Source: Chara braunii
Taxonomy: Eukaryota > Streptophyta > Charophyceae > Charales > Characeae
Reading direction: 5' to 3'
Length of the DNA stretch: 23,230 nucleotides
NCBI GenBank assembly: GCA_003427395.1
Contig: BFEA01000078.1
Span: forward strand, 2,326,168-2,349,397
Within the stretch, counting starts at the first letter, position 1. Every line of letters begins with the position of its first letter. Below, in pieces: positions 8,399 to 16,523 of this stretch. The notes beneath the pieces are model-generated. The model searched no databases, was not told the origin of the DNA, and saw only the letters and a list, made by a program, of their open reading frames with translations. Both the position numbers and the translations under genes were made by a program.

Positions 8399-8402
8399 TC
8401 AA
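8142..8402 (-). CDS. Open frame of 86 codons after the RT, unknown
   Basis: This frame starts without ATG just where the RT frame stops and runs 86 codons, with text such as SSSKWIQKLRGSQVS and RGSLFDFRTGLAGEF-like stretches. The truncated copy keeps the frame open at the same length (13663-13923). However, 24 nucleotide differences between the copies give about 17 amino-acid changes, which shows no clear protein-level constraint. It may be an extension of the RT C-terminus by frameshift, or chance. It also contains one half of the internal 126-bp duplication. Confidence 0.25.
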   Translation of the reverse strand: MICNADGAKLGRICEFPSSSKWIQKLRGSQVSDGLGICVFQHLLGMNASYYSALRMIGWGSLFDFRTGLAGEFVKCLVTVSDFLQQ

Positions 8403-8449
8403 ATGCTAAATTCACACATTCCCAAAACATCGCTATCCTGAAAACCCCC
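8271..8449. repeat. Internal ~126-bp spaced duplication in the PLE
   Basis: Two similar blocks of about 53 bp lie at 8271-8323 and 8397-8449. Both read CAAATGCT(G/A)AA...CA(T)ATTCC.AAA.CATCGCTA.CCTGA.AACCCC. The same pair is visible in the truncated copy near 13793 and 13919, so the duplication predates the insertion. It joins the last codons of the RT to the following open frame. Confidence 0.6.
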
Positions 8450-9769
8450 ATCTGCACTGACTAATTCCTCAGACAAATTAATGTGAAACCATGTAAACCA
8501 TAAAAACCCGTGGCTACCGTTCCTAGCTTCCAGTGAGCATATTACGGTCTTCTTCCAAATCTCGTCTTTGCAGAAAGCAAATCCTCGCAGAATTCTCCTA
8601 AAGAAGTCAATAGGAAAGTCTTTAATCCTCAACTCCCGCATCAGTGAGAGTACTCGTCCGGGTATTTCGCTGCGGATTGACGTATTTTGTTCAATACAGT
8701 GCAAGTAGCTACTAATAGTAGCACTCTTCTGTTGTTTGCTTCCCGGAGACAGAAATGACTGCCAGTTCTGAAATTCCAATTCTCCAACAAACCAAATGCT
8801 TCGTTCGTTCCGTGACAGCTGAGCACAACCTGGGTAAAGATAAGAGTTCTTGCACCGTACTTCGCATCCCAAAAACTGCAGGATACCTGAGCCATCATCC
8901 GTCGGTTTAAGATACAGGTTCTTTGGATAACAGATTGAGAATCGATTCAAGACCCATGTTAACTCCTCTCGGGACAAGGATGCCGTTACCAGGATAACGT
9001 CATCCAGGAGCCGTACTCCAAAAACTTGTGGAGCGTACCTACCCAATCCGCTCAGGAACAAGAACTCAATGTATGCACATAGCACACAGGCTAGTGGAGG
9101 ACTTAAGGATTTACCCATTGGTATCCCCATATCCTCTCTCAATAAAAACCCCGTTGCATAGGTGTAAGTGTGTGACAGCTCAATGCGTACAAACATCAAC
9201 AGTTCCCTGAACTCCAACTGACGCCAATGGTCCGCTCCTGTAGTCTTCCTGAACGAACATCCTTTACCTCTAGAGTTGGTCGCCACAAAACATCGTCCTT
9301 TCTTATGATGGAAATTAATAAGCCACCCAACAACTTTCAGAATATTTGGGTGCGTAAGGCGGCTGAACATATCCTTAATATCAAAGGGTTGGGCCCCCAG
9401 ACTCGAGGGTCGTTTGAGATGACATACTTGTACATTAATCCGATCAATCCTCGTGGTCAACTGTGAGACAGCAGGCAGGTTGAAGTGGCAATCTCGTGGT
9501 AGTCTGGATAACATATAATTCAATTTTTTAGCGACTATCCTACCTGTGCGTACCATAGGTTCAACATACGTAGGGCAGATCGGGCGATATCGGGTCAAGT
9601 CTTTATGTTTTGGAATAACATAAGCAGATCCTATACGCCCTTTACCATCCCATCTTGCAAATTTCCTCAAACCTGTTGCATACACATCTTTCCTGATTTC
9701 TCTCAATACTTCGTATTCCTCGACCTGAATGATCTTGTAACCTTGGTTCAAGACAAAAGTCTGCATCAT
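8399..9769 (-). CDS. PLE reverse transcriptase, main open segment
   Basis: The 456 codons contain the RT domain that copies element RNA at the cleaved target. Visible motifs, numbered from the ATG at 9769: RYRPICP at 60-66; motif A, QPFDIKDMF, with Asp130; motif B, MGIPMGKSLSPPLA (214-227); motif C, VRLLDDVIL, with Asp256-Asp257; and motif E, FLGCEV (299-304). The PMGKSLSPPLA and LLDD forms fit Penelope-like RTs rather than LTR or LINE enzymes. The ATG is probably not the true start: the same frame continues upstream beyond a TAA at 9776-9778 (KIY-stop-EAMMQ). At the C-terminus the two copies differ by 4 nt (near 8420), so they end in different frames. Catalytic residues are intact, but the gene as a whole is broken. 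Confidence 0.85.
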   Translation of the reverse strand: MMQTFVLNQGYKIIQVEEYEVLREIRKDVYATGLRKFARWDGKGRIGSAYVIPKHKDLTRYRPICPTYVEPMVRTGRIVAKKLNYMLSRLPRDCHFNLPAVSQLTTRIDRINVQVCHLKRPSSLGAQPFDIKDMFSRLTHPNILKVVGWLINFHHKKGRCFVATNSRGKGCSFRKTTGADHWRQLEFRELLMFVRIELSHTYTYATGFLLREDMGIPMGKSLSPPLACVLCAYIEFLFLSGLGRYAPQVFGVRLLDDVILVTASLSREELTWVLNRFSICYPKNLYLKPTDDGSGILQFLGCEVRCKNSYLYPGCAQLSRNERSIWFVGELEFQNWQSFLSPGSKQQKSATISSYLHCIEQNTSIRSEIPGRVLSLMRELRIKDFPIDFFRRILRGFAFCKDEIWKKTVICSLEARNGSHGFLWFTWFHINLSEELVSADGGFQDSDVLGMCEFSI

Positions 9770-9775
9770 GGCCTC

Positions 9776-10266
9776 TTAGTAAATCTTAGGGCACATGACT
9801 ACAGTCTCCCCTGGGTTACGGTCAAGGGGGGTCAACACAAGACCTTCAAATTTCTTCTTCGTCGTAGACACCATATCCATTGTGAGGACAATAGACTGGT
9901 ACTCGCTACAATGCATTGCACAGTTAAGCAACATATTATCTGTAATCCTTGGTACCTTCCCAAGAAAATTCCTCCTGCTTTGGAAGCCATCTCGTATCTC
10001 ACATTTCAAATTCTGCAAACGATCAGCAACATGCACCTTAGGAATATTGTTAGAATTAGCTAGCAAGGGATGATCCACTACGTCCCTGTTCATGCGAAAG
10101 TGAACATGCCCATCCACTTTTGGATAGGGTAGGCCTGCGCATTGGCACGTCAGCACCTGTCAAGATGCAAAGGCTCGATAGTTGTGCAGTAATTCACCAA
10201 CCGTCCGATTTTTAGTACTGACAATACGAATCTTCGTACGTGCACGCTGCAAAAAATAGGTAGGCG
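9776..10266 (-). pseudogene. PLE ORF2 middle part, CxC/HxH motif leading into RT
   Basis: In frame with the RT, this segment reads VRSPTYFLQRARTKIRIV, then a TGA at 10160-10162, then LTCQCAGLPYPKVDGHVHF. The Cys-x-Cys and His-x-His pairs resemble the zinc-binding CCHH motif described upstream of the RT in N-terminal-endonuclease PLEs (recalled, not searched). It continues to PLDRNPGETVVMCPKIY before the TAA. That stretch precedes the RT core in PLE-like proteins. The TGA could derive from a CGA Arg codon by CpG deamination. Together with 8399-9769 it would form one protein. Confidence 0.65.
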
Positions 10267-10289
10267 ATCGCACCCCATCACCAAATCGT

Positions 10290-10800
10290 TCACAACCTGA
10301 CAAAGTTCACACAAACACAATCTGTCATCATATTCACTCTAATCAACAAGTTCGCGCTGAGGCTGAGGCCAAACTTCTGCAAAACCACTCGCGAAATCAA
10401 GTGGCGGAGGTATTTTCTGGTTGACTTTCGTGTAATATCTTTCAGTACTCGGTAGAGGCGCAGGATGGAGCGCATACCCCATTGATAAATCCTTGACAAC
10501 TCCTTAGGTTTTTTCAGTAGCGAAATCAGTATTTTCTTCAAGTAGCTACACTGCGGCTTCCATAGTCGCAAGTAATCGATCTTGAAGGACCCTCCCCCTT
10601 CGATCCGCTCCTTACATCCTTTCAAAAGTAAAGACACCTTGCCAAATGACACCTTGGAAGACCCGAAAATCTTCATGTTGCTCTTCTACGACGCATGTCA
10701 AAGGTTCCCCCCGGTGGTATTCACCTCAAAGCTACGCAAGCCTCTTCCCTCCTGCTCCTTGAGGATCTCAAATAAATTCAAGCGCAAGTCTTCGGTCTCA
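10290..10800 (-). pseudogene. PLE ORF2 linker between endonuclease and RT, broken
   Basis: A frame rich in basic and leucine residues (SYLKKILISLLKKPKEL, TRKSTRKYLRHLI) runs 10676-10290. It can be followed further upstream past a TAG and a TGA to LRLNLFEILKEQEGRGLRSF near 10790-10720. It ends in a TGA around 10290 and the next segment is in another frame, so at least one indel separates them. No catalytic motif is seen. Its position between GIY-YIG and CxC/HxH suggests the connector region of the ORF2 protein. Confidence 0.5.
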
Positions 10801-10813
10801 TGCAGGCGGAATC

Positions 10814-11044
10814 TCAGAGGTGCGATCGTACGATAGTTCCTGATGTATGCTTACCTGATCTAGCTCGCTCGTCCTTTCCCTTACATCCGTTACTACCCGT
10901 GCTCCTAGGCGACTTCTTGACACCTGAGGTATTAAGGTATGGAGACCACTGACGTATATACATGTTTTCCAGCTTTGCGAGCTCATCGTTAGTTATTGAA
11001 TCTACCGGAATAAGACATACTTTCCAACCCAGTAAAACGACCAA
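10814..11044 (-). pseudogene. PLE GIY-YIG endonuclease, C-terminal half
   Basis: The frame reads LLGWKVCLIPVDSI, then NDELAKLENMYIRQWSPYLN. The KLE....I..W.P.LN pattern matches the end of GIY-YIG nucleases, where Glu binds the metal and Asn closes the fold. The first half lies at 11386-11579, beyond the foldback insertion. There is no ATG at the left edge because the frame is cut by that insertion. The basic tail (KKSPRSTGSNGCKGKDERARSG) ends at a stop at 10814. Confidence 0.7.
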
Positions 11045-11374
11045 TTTGTCAAAATTGACATCTTTTATTTTTTGAACGAAATTGAAACTGAGTTTTTTGG
11101 TCGAAAAGTCGTCAAAATTTGTTGTTCCTGAGGGTCCAGCGTTTTACAAACACTGGACCCCTTGCCTGTACATGGACCTAGCTTGAGACCAGGCATCTCC
11201 TGGTAGGACTGCCTGGAGGTACCTGGTGTCAAGCTAGGTCCATGTACAGCCAAGGGGTCCAGCGTTTGTAAAACGCTGAACCCTAAGGAACAACAAATTT
11301 TGGCCTGTTTTCGACCAAAAAACTCGGTTTCAATTTCGTTCAAAAAATAAAAGATGTCCATTTTGACGAAATGG
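11041..11374. mobile_element. Foldback (MITE-like) insertion, 334 bp, inside GIY-YIG
   Basis: Two arms of 160 nt (11041-11200 and 11215-11374) are near-perfect inverted copies around a 14-nt tip. Each arm also contains its own 27-bp palindrome (GGTCCAG...CTGGACC at 11133-11159; GGTCCAG...CTGAACC at 11256-11282). GTAAAA occurs a few bases outside both ends (11032 and 11381), a candidate 6-bp target duplication, although the extreme ends align imperfectly. It separates the two halves of the GIY-YIG domain. It encodes no protein, so it is a non-autonomous foldback element or a DNA source of long hairpin RNA. Confidence 0.8.
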
Positions 11375-11385
11375 AAGTTGTAAAA

Positions 11386-11579
11386 GCTCAACTATCGATA
11401 AAATGATAAGGTTTTTTTGTACGACAACCATATAGGTGCTCCCTTCAACACACGTCTAGGTGTCCCAACGTCTTCCCCACATACTGGGATTTGCAGTAAG
11501 GTGACATTGCCACGTAAACACAATCAGAGATTTTAACAAAGTCTGGACAATAGACGTCATATAGACGCAACCAAAACAT
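11386..11579 (-). pseudogene. PLE GIY-YIG endonuclease, N-terminal half
   Basis: From an ATG at 11577-11579 the frame reads MFWLRLYDVYCPDF, then VYVAMSPYCKSQYVGKT. VYV is the GIY half and YVGKT (11469-11483) the YIG half of the motif. After LGHLDVC comes a TGA at 11445-11447, then REHLYGCRTKKP, giving the Arg and His expected in this family. A second TGA follows at IDS-stop-AF. The A7 run (CGTACAAAAAAACC) is a likely frameshift point, because the downstream half continues in a different frame. This places the endonuclease upstream of the RT in the same element. Confidence 0.75.
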
Positions 11580-11739
11580 CTACACATTTACAAGTCCACC
11601 GGAGTACTCCCGAGAAGGATAAGCGTACGATCACTAATCGGAACAGTTCCTCCACACCTGCATCTACGGACTTGCTCGTTGATCTCCACTTCGTAAGGCA
11701 TCCAACAATATTCCAAAGGCCAGCTTTGCTGAAACCACC

Positions 11740-12906
11740 TCACTCTGTTTCTGTTTTGGCATCTCCTTCTGCCGTGTCTTCGATTTCAGTTCCTTGCGGT
11801 GAATCCATTTCGTCTTCCTCTTCAGTACCGTACGCAACCTTGGTGTGGTGTGCGGCTATATCAAAAATAGCCTCGAACTTACCGTTGTACTGTATGCCTT
11901 CATCTCTGCAGAGGTACTGCAGAATGAGCACGTCCAGATTCTTCAGCTCGTGCATGACGTGCTTCTCAAAATTCAGCTGTCCAACAACTCCGATGGATGT
12001 CGAAATCTTCTTCTTGCTTATCGACGCAGGTGTCTTCCTTGGTGTCGAGATCTTCGTCTTGGCTTTAGCCTTGGAGCGTGCGAGTCTGGAGGTGAAGTTC
12101 ACCGGCTTCCTCGTCGCTCTAGGAGTGCGTTTAGGCGGCAACTCCATAGGGGGGCTGTCCTCGAAGACGGGTTCCTCCCCTCGTTTCCTCTTCTCAGTGA
12201 TACAGAGGTTGCGAGTCCGAGTGCTCAACTCTTCTGTCTCAATACTTCTACCGCTGCTCTCCGATCCTGACCTTGCAGGTTGCACCACCTTCTGCTTACC
12301 CCGCGCCTCCACAACACAGAATTCGCTGATGGCCTTGAGAATCTCTTGCCTCACGTCTTCACATACATCATCCCTCAATTCCCCTACACGTACCGCCACC
12401 TTAATGTCCATTTTCTTGTTAATATCCTCCAATCGTTCTGCCTCTTTCCAGGCTTTCTCCTCCTTCTTCTTCTTCTTCCGTTCGACCTCCATTCGATCCG
12501 CCTCCGCTCGATCCTCTGCCTCCTCCATTTTTCTGCATTCCTTGGCGGCTTTTTTCTGCTGCTCGTTCTCCACATACTGGCACACCGCTGCCACACTCTT
12601 TCCAATCTCCACTACCTTCGAATGGATAAGGTCACTTGGCGTCATGTGCCACGGATAACATCGAGGCGACACCGACCCATCCCGCCGGGAGTCCGATGAA
12701 GTCGATGCTCTGGCACTCGATTGTCTGCGCGGGTGCGGACATTGGTTAGCATAGTGTCCGGTCTCGTCACAGTTGAAGCATGTTATGGGCCAGCGTCCTG
12801 GCCTGAGGTCATAACCACCCTTCTCCCCTTGATACTCACGCTCGTCACTTCCGTACCCTCTTTGATCTCCATGTCCATAGTCACGTTGGTCACGATATCT
12901 GGCCAT
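11740..12906 (-). CDS. CCHC zinc-knuckle protein, PLE ORF1
   Basis: This intact frame of 388 codons starts at the ATG at 12904-12906 (the frame is open further, to 12978, without another ATG). In order: an Arg/Tyr/Gly/Asp-rich N-terminus; a retroviral-type knuckle CFNCDETGHYANQC with Cys43, Cys46, His51 and Cys56; a Ser/Arg stretch; a highly charged helix or coiled coil (about 112-170, with RKKKKKEEKAW); a basic Pro-rich region with EPVFEDSPPMELPPKR (245-260); and a C-terminal segment LKNLDVLILQYLCRDEGI...FEAIFDIA (321-351) that resembles a SAP-type helix pair. It probably binds element RNA or DNA, like Gag. It lies between the tail of the truncated copy and ORF2, which makes it ORF1 of the unit. 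The family is familiar from Chara hypothetical proteins (recalled). Confidence 0.75.
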   Translation of the reverse strand: MARYRDQRDYGHGDQRGYGSDEREYQGEKGGYDLRPGRWPITCFNCDETGHYANQCPHPRRQSSARASTSSDSRRDGSVSPRCYPWHMTPSDLIHSKVVEIGKSVAAVCQYVENEQQKKAAKECRKMEEAEDRAEADRMEVERKKKKKEEKAWKEAERLEDINKKMDIKVAVRVGELRDDVCEDVRQEILKAISEFCVVEARGKQKVVQPARSGSESSGRSIETEELSTRTRNLCITEKRKRGEEPVFEDSPPMELPPKRTPRATRKPVNFTSRLARSKAKAKTKISTPRKTPASISKKKISTSIGVVGQLNFEKHVMHELKNLDVLILQYLCRDEGIQYNGKFEAIFDIAAHHTKVAYGTEEEDEMDSPQGTEIEDTAEGDAKTETE

Positions 12907-13142
12907 CGGATGCCGTCCGAGACTCCGTTGGTGAAGAACGCGGTATCCCTTCAAATTTGGCGGCACAGTCACTCCCAACTCTTCAACGTGGTTGCAAAAG
13001 CGCTCTACCGGCCCTTGCCGTCGTCCGATCTAATGTAACCGGTAGCAATTAGAAACTGTAACACTCCGTAGCTTCGTGATTGTATACGTGCTCACTTATC
13101 CCGGTAAGGAGACTCCAAGATAGTTCACACGCGACTTAATCA
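12907..13142 (-). other. Presumed 5' leader of the full PLE unit
   Basis: About 235 bp separate the start codon of ORF1 from the junction with the 3' end of the upstream copy (GTGTTGATGGA at 13143). Transcription would start here or within the upstream pseudo-LTR. No TATA box is evident. Confidence 0.45.
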
Positions 13143-14413
13143 GTGTTGATGGATTCTTTCTTACACGTTGCATTTGCACGTAGAGTAAGTCAAAACACAG
13201 GTCAAAAATGAGGTCGACAGACTAATGTCTTTCGACATCGTTGTAAACAAGCAAATTGACAAAGTACAATCATTAGAATATTACGGTACAACCATCTGTC
13301 CACACACCCTAGGAACTGCCGATACGTTCCACAAAACCTATGCTCGTCGTCCGCTAGCGCTACTATTAGCATTCGCGGGGTCGAGCGGCCCGTAAGAGGA
13401 CTAACTAATCGTACTTACCGTAATTATAGGTGTAGGTCCGTCGCAAAAAGTACCTCATATCGGCTACTTCCGGTACTTATAGGTGTAGGTCCGCCCCAAG
13501 ACTTTTCCCAAAAGGAGAACAACACTCTGATATCGGCTACTTCCGGTACTAGCTGGTAGAGCTATCGGGGTGGCTAACTTAGTCCGGATCAGTCGCAGGC
13601 CCGAAGGTATCCGAAATAGTAACGGTTCGAATCCCTCGCCCAGATAAACCTGAAAGCTTGCCCTACTGTTCTAGAAAATCACTCACAATCACTAAACATT
13701 TTACAAATTCCCCAGCTAGCCCTGTCCGAAAATCAAATAGTGAGCCCCGTCTGATCATTGGTAAAGCACCGTAGTAACTAACACGCGTTCCAAGCAAATG
13801 CTGAAAAACACCTATTCCTAAACCACCGCTAACCTGAGAACCCCTCAACTTCTGAATCCACTTGCTACAACTATGAAATTCACAGATTCTACCCGGTTCA
13901 GCCCTGTCCGCATTACAAAGCAAGTGCTAAATTCACACATTCCCAAACGATATCATGAAAACCCTTATCTCCACTCCCTAATTCCTCAATCAAGTTTCTG
14001 TGAAACCATGTAAACCATAAAAACCCATGGCTACCGTTCCTAGCTTGCAGCGAGCATCATCACGGTCTGCTTCCAGATCTCGTCTTTGCAGAAAACAAAT
14101 CCTCGTAGAATTCTCCTAAAAAAGTCCATAGGAAAGTCTTTAATCCTCAACTCGCGCATCTGTGAGAGTACTCGTCCATGTATTTCGTTGTAGATTGACG
14201 TATTCTGTTCAATACGATGCAAGTAACTACTAATAGTAGCACTCTTCCGCTGTTTGCTTCCCCAAGATAAAAAGGACTGCCCGTTCTGGAATTCCAATTC
14301 CCCAACAGACCATGTGCTTGGTTAGTTCCGTGACCGTTGAACACAACTTAGGTAAGGATAAGAGCTCTTGCACCGTACTTCGCATCCCAAGAACTCCACG
14401 ATACCTGAACGAA
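13143..14413 (-). pseudogene. 5'-truncated upstream PLE copy
   Basis: Homology to 7660-8890 begins at GTGTTGATGGA (13143) and stops within the RT at about 14409 (GATACCTGA). It keeps the RT C-terminal part in pieces, for example SKQRKSATISSYLHRIEQN and DFPMDFFRRILRGFVFC at 14040-14297, with frameshifts and a stop. It then keeps the 86-codon frame (13663-13923) and the tRNA-like boxes. Relative to the full unit it has a small internal duplication of ATATCGGCTACTTCCGGTAC near 13447-13555. Confidence 0.8.
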
Positions 14414-14424
14414 TTGAAAAATTG
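14414..14424. repeat. Candidate target-site duplication, right copy
   Basis: TTGAAAAATTG lies a few bases beyond the last base of retroelement homology and matches 7648-7659 except for one A. See the left copy. Confidence 0.45.
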
Positions 14425-14613
14425 CCAAAAATGGCGGTGTTGAAAACGTGCCGCCTCACTCAATAATTTTAATTATTTTTTTATTTTTTAAAATAATTTT
14501 TAATAGCTTTATTTGCTATATTTTATTTTGATTTCAAATTTGGTAAGGAATTTGGATGTGATGCGCACGCAATATTGTTTATTTTATTTGTCTTCATAAC
14601 ATATTATTTTTTC

Positions 14614-14645
<32 letters not shown>

Positions 14646-14900
14646 CCTGCGTTCGGCTTGAACGGCCGAACGCATCCCAAGGAGTTCCGTATGTTTGGGC
14701 ATTCGGGTTCGGGCGGTTGGCCCATGCCGAACGTCGGCTACCCTAAATTCATAGGTATTTCAAAAATTTCTTTGAATTTTGAAATTCTAAATAGTTTATT
14801 TTTGCAGATTTAAAAATTTGACAAATATTGTAAAGTCGAAAATAATTTTTTTTGGGTCTTTAATATTAAAATTAAATCCTTGTTAATTCTAAAAATTTCG

Positions 14901-14937
<37 letters not shown>

Positions 14938-15430
14938 TCATAAACGATTGTCCTACCCCTACCAACATGTTTTGTAAGTAGAATTTCCAGATATCCGGTG
15001 GGCCTCGAATAATCCGGTTAATCTGGCTGGAAAAAGGCCCTCGGATATTATCAAAAGTATATTTTTCGGGGTCTGCGCAAGATATGCGCAAGGCTCGAAA
15101 ATCGCATTTAGTTGTGTGGCGGGGTAGAGGGTGGCAGCCTGAACACCCTCCCGCTTTCAGATTGTGAAGGCAGCCTACCATTTTTGAAAAAAAAATGACC
15201 TGCTCTAAGTCGTTGATCGATGATGATCCACGGCCCAGATCGGGCCTTTTTTTTAATTCGAAATCGCACAGCCCCGGTTGTGTACTGCGCGCAGTGTAGT
15301 GGCCTGCTGCCCGTCCCTCCCCGCCAGCGGCCTGCTGCTCCATTGCCGTGCTACGCGCTGCTTGACCCCCCGTGCTTCAGAGATGATGGCCAGCTGCCTC
15401 GCCTCCCCGCTGCTTTGGAGCGGAGTTATC
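14414..15430. other. AT-rich stretch with microsatellites
   Basis: It contains a run of 29 T (14617-14645), the hairpin GCGTTCGGC/GCCGAACGC (14649-14673), and an (AT)n run (about 14904-14931). No gene is supported; the 177-aa minus-strand frame here runs through the (TA)n repeat and is chance. Confidence 0.6.
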
Positions 15431-15459
15431 GCCGCCGCCCTTGAACGTCATCGACGGGA

Positions 15460-15720
15460 GCCTCCTCCTCCTCCTTCAAGTTATACCCGTCCTCCCCCTT
15501 AACCCCACTCCACCTCCGCCTCGTCTTCCTCCTCGTCTTCCTCCTCTTCCTCCTCATCGTCGCCGTGCTCTCATCCTTCCTCGTTGGCCTCGGCCCTTTC
15601 CTCCTTGTCTTCCTCCTTTTTCTTCTCCTCCTTCTCCCCCTCCTCATCGTCGTTGTGCTCTCCCCCCTTCTTGTCCTCTTCTTCCTCCTTCTTATCCTCC
15701 TCTTCCTCCTACTCCCCTCG
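15460..15720. repeat. Polypyrimidine / CTC-CTT triplet tract
   Basis: The plus strand is almost pure C and T with short TCGTCG interruptions. The opposite strand gives Arg/Lys-rich frames (for example RRRRRKRRKTRRK) and an acidic Glu/Asp frame, depending on phase. These are expected from a purine triplet repeat and are not taken as genes. A coding origin of the acidic frame cannot be excluded. Confidence 0.6.
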
Positions 15721-15733
15721 TCCTGTGTTGTCG

Positions 15734-15784
15734 CGCGTTCGTTGAACCCGAGTTCCGCGTTCGTTGAACGCGGGTTCCGCGTTC
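15734..15784. repeat. 22-bp tandem palindromic repeat
   Basis: CGCGTTC occurs at 15734, 15756 and 15778, an exact 22-bp period, with GTTGAAC(C/G)CG(A/G)GTTC between. CGCGTTC-GTT-GAACGCG (15756-15772) is a perfect palindrome. Related GTTCGG/CCGAAC words occur in the hairpin at 14649-14673 and around 14700-14740. Confidence 0.6.
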
Positions 15785-15849
15785 GGTTTTTGAATGCGTT
15801 GAATGAGCGTTCAAAAAACGTGGGTGCACGTTCTGAACGCGAATGCTGT

Positions 15850-16313
15850 CGCACTTTTTCCAGTCGGGCCTCCTCGGGCGACCGGAAAGCCAACAGGCTG
15901 TCACGCAGGATTTCCGATGTGATTGCAATAAATTAATTAATTAAATAATGCAAACCCCTTCCTGTTGTGTGCGTCCGGCTTCGAGCGAGACCCTTCAATT
16001 GCGGTCTTAGCCGGTCCCCGGTCTTAGGAATCTTTTATTTTGATTCCGAACAGTAGAGAATTATGCAAATAATAATCATAAATCATGGGGTGCTATGCAT
16101 GCATCGATTATGTCATTCTAATTTTGAGAACTATGACAAAACATCCACGAAGGCAATACTCAAGCAAGAATAATGCAGAAAATAAGACTGACTGACTCGA
16201 GCAAAGACTGGGGCAATTGAGAGAGGGAAGAATAAGAACTCATAATAATCTCAGAAAGTACACATAAACGAGCATGGCCAGCACCTCTCAAGAGTCCTCA
16301 CTCATCCCTCTGG
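15850..16313. other. Unassigned non-coding stretch
   Basis: Nothing is recognised apart from a short TTAA repeat near 15931. No open frame with protein features. Confidence 0.5.
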
Positions 16314-16508
16314 TCAGTCTCTCTCAATCTCTCTTTTCACTGATCTTCTCTGATCCCCTGACCCACGTCCACATACAATCTGAGACTGAGGCTTCCTGAC
16401 AAAATGCCACCTGTAGCCAGCAAGCTCTGAGCATGACCATTTGAGGCACATGACACGGTAGTTAATCATGGAGCAAAACTCCTCCCATAAAGTAGGCAGT
16501 CCGTCCAC
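16314..16508 (-). pseudogene. Continuation of the 16524-17042 frame after a TGA
   Basis: This is in the same frame as 16524-17042 and separated from it only by one TGA (PYL-stop-RGVFSVDG). It reads DGLPTLWEEFCSMINYRVM then CSELAGYRWHFVRKPQSQIV, which looks like folded-protein sequence, and ends in a charged tail. The TGA precedes a CGA codon and could itself be a deaminated CGA. It may be the C-terminal part of a decayed gene, or a separate exon. Confidence 0.35.
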
Positions 16509-16523
16509 TGAAAAGACTCCTCG

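Larger units (their letters stand above)
7660..14413 (-). mobile_element. Tandem Penelope-like retroelement (PLE) insertion
   Basis: On the minus strand a 5'-truncated copy (14413-13143) is followed head-to-tail by a full unit (13142-7660). The two share about 1.2 kb covering the RT C-terminus and the 3' tail, at roughly 9% divergence where compared (8140-8402 against 13660-13923). Partial tandem copies that create pseudo-LTRs are typical of PLEs. The full unit encodes a CCHC protein, a GIY-YIG endonuclease N-terminal to the RT, and a PLE-type RT. N-terminal GIY-YIG is the permuted order reported for the Chlamys/Naiad groups of PLEs; assignment to one of them is inference. The element is inactive (stops, frameshifts and a nested foldback insertion). 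Small length differences exist between copies, for example a short internal duplication near 13447-13490. Confidence 0.85.

Noticed and set aside
9776-9778. Alternative genetic code (TAA as sense) in ORF2
   Set aside because: ORF2 also has TGA and TAG stops and frameshifts, so ordinary decay explains the in-frame TAA.
11065-11391. Minus-strand ORF of 108 aa
   Set aside because: It lies almost wholly in the foldback element and arises from the inverted repeat, with no protein features.
11672-12699. Plus-strand ORFs of 328, 141 and 139 aa
   Set aside because: They are antisense shadows of the CCHC protein; their Ser/Leu/Phe-rich text mirrors its Lys/Glu/Arg-rich coding sequence.
14810-15343. 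Minus-strand ORF of 177 aa
   Set aside because: It includes an YIYIYIYI-type run from the (TA)n repeat and has no domain; judged chance.
15426-15936. Arg/Lys-rich (155 aa) and Leu-rich (123 aa) ORFs
   Set aside because: They are products of the polypyrimidine triplet tract; all frames are open there because of low complexity.
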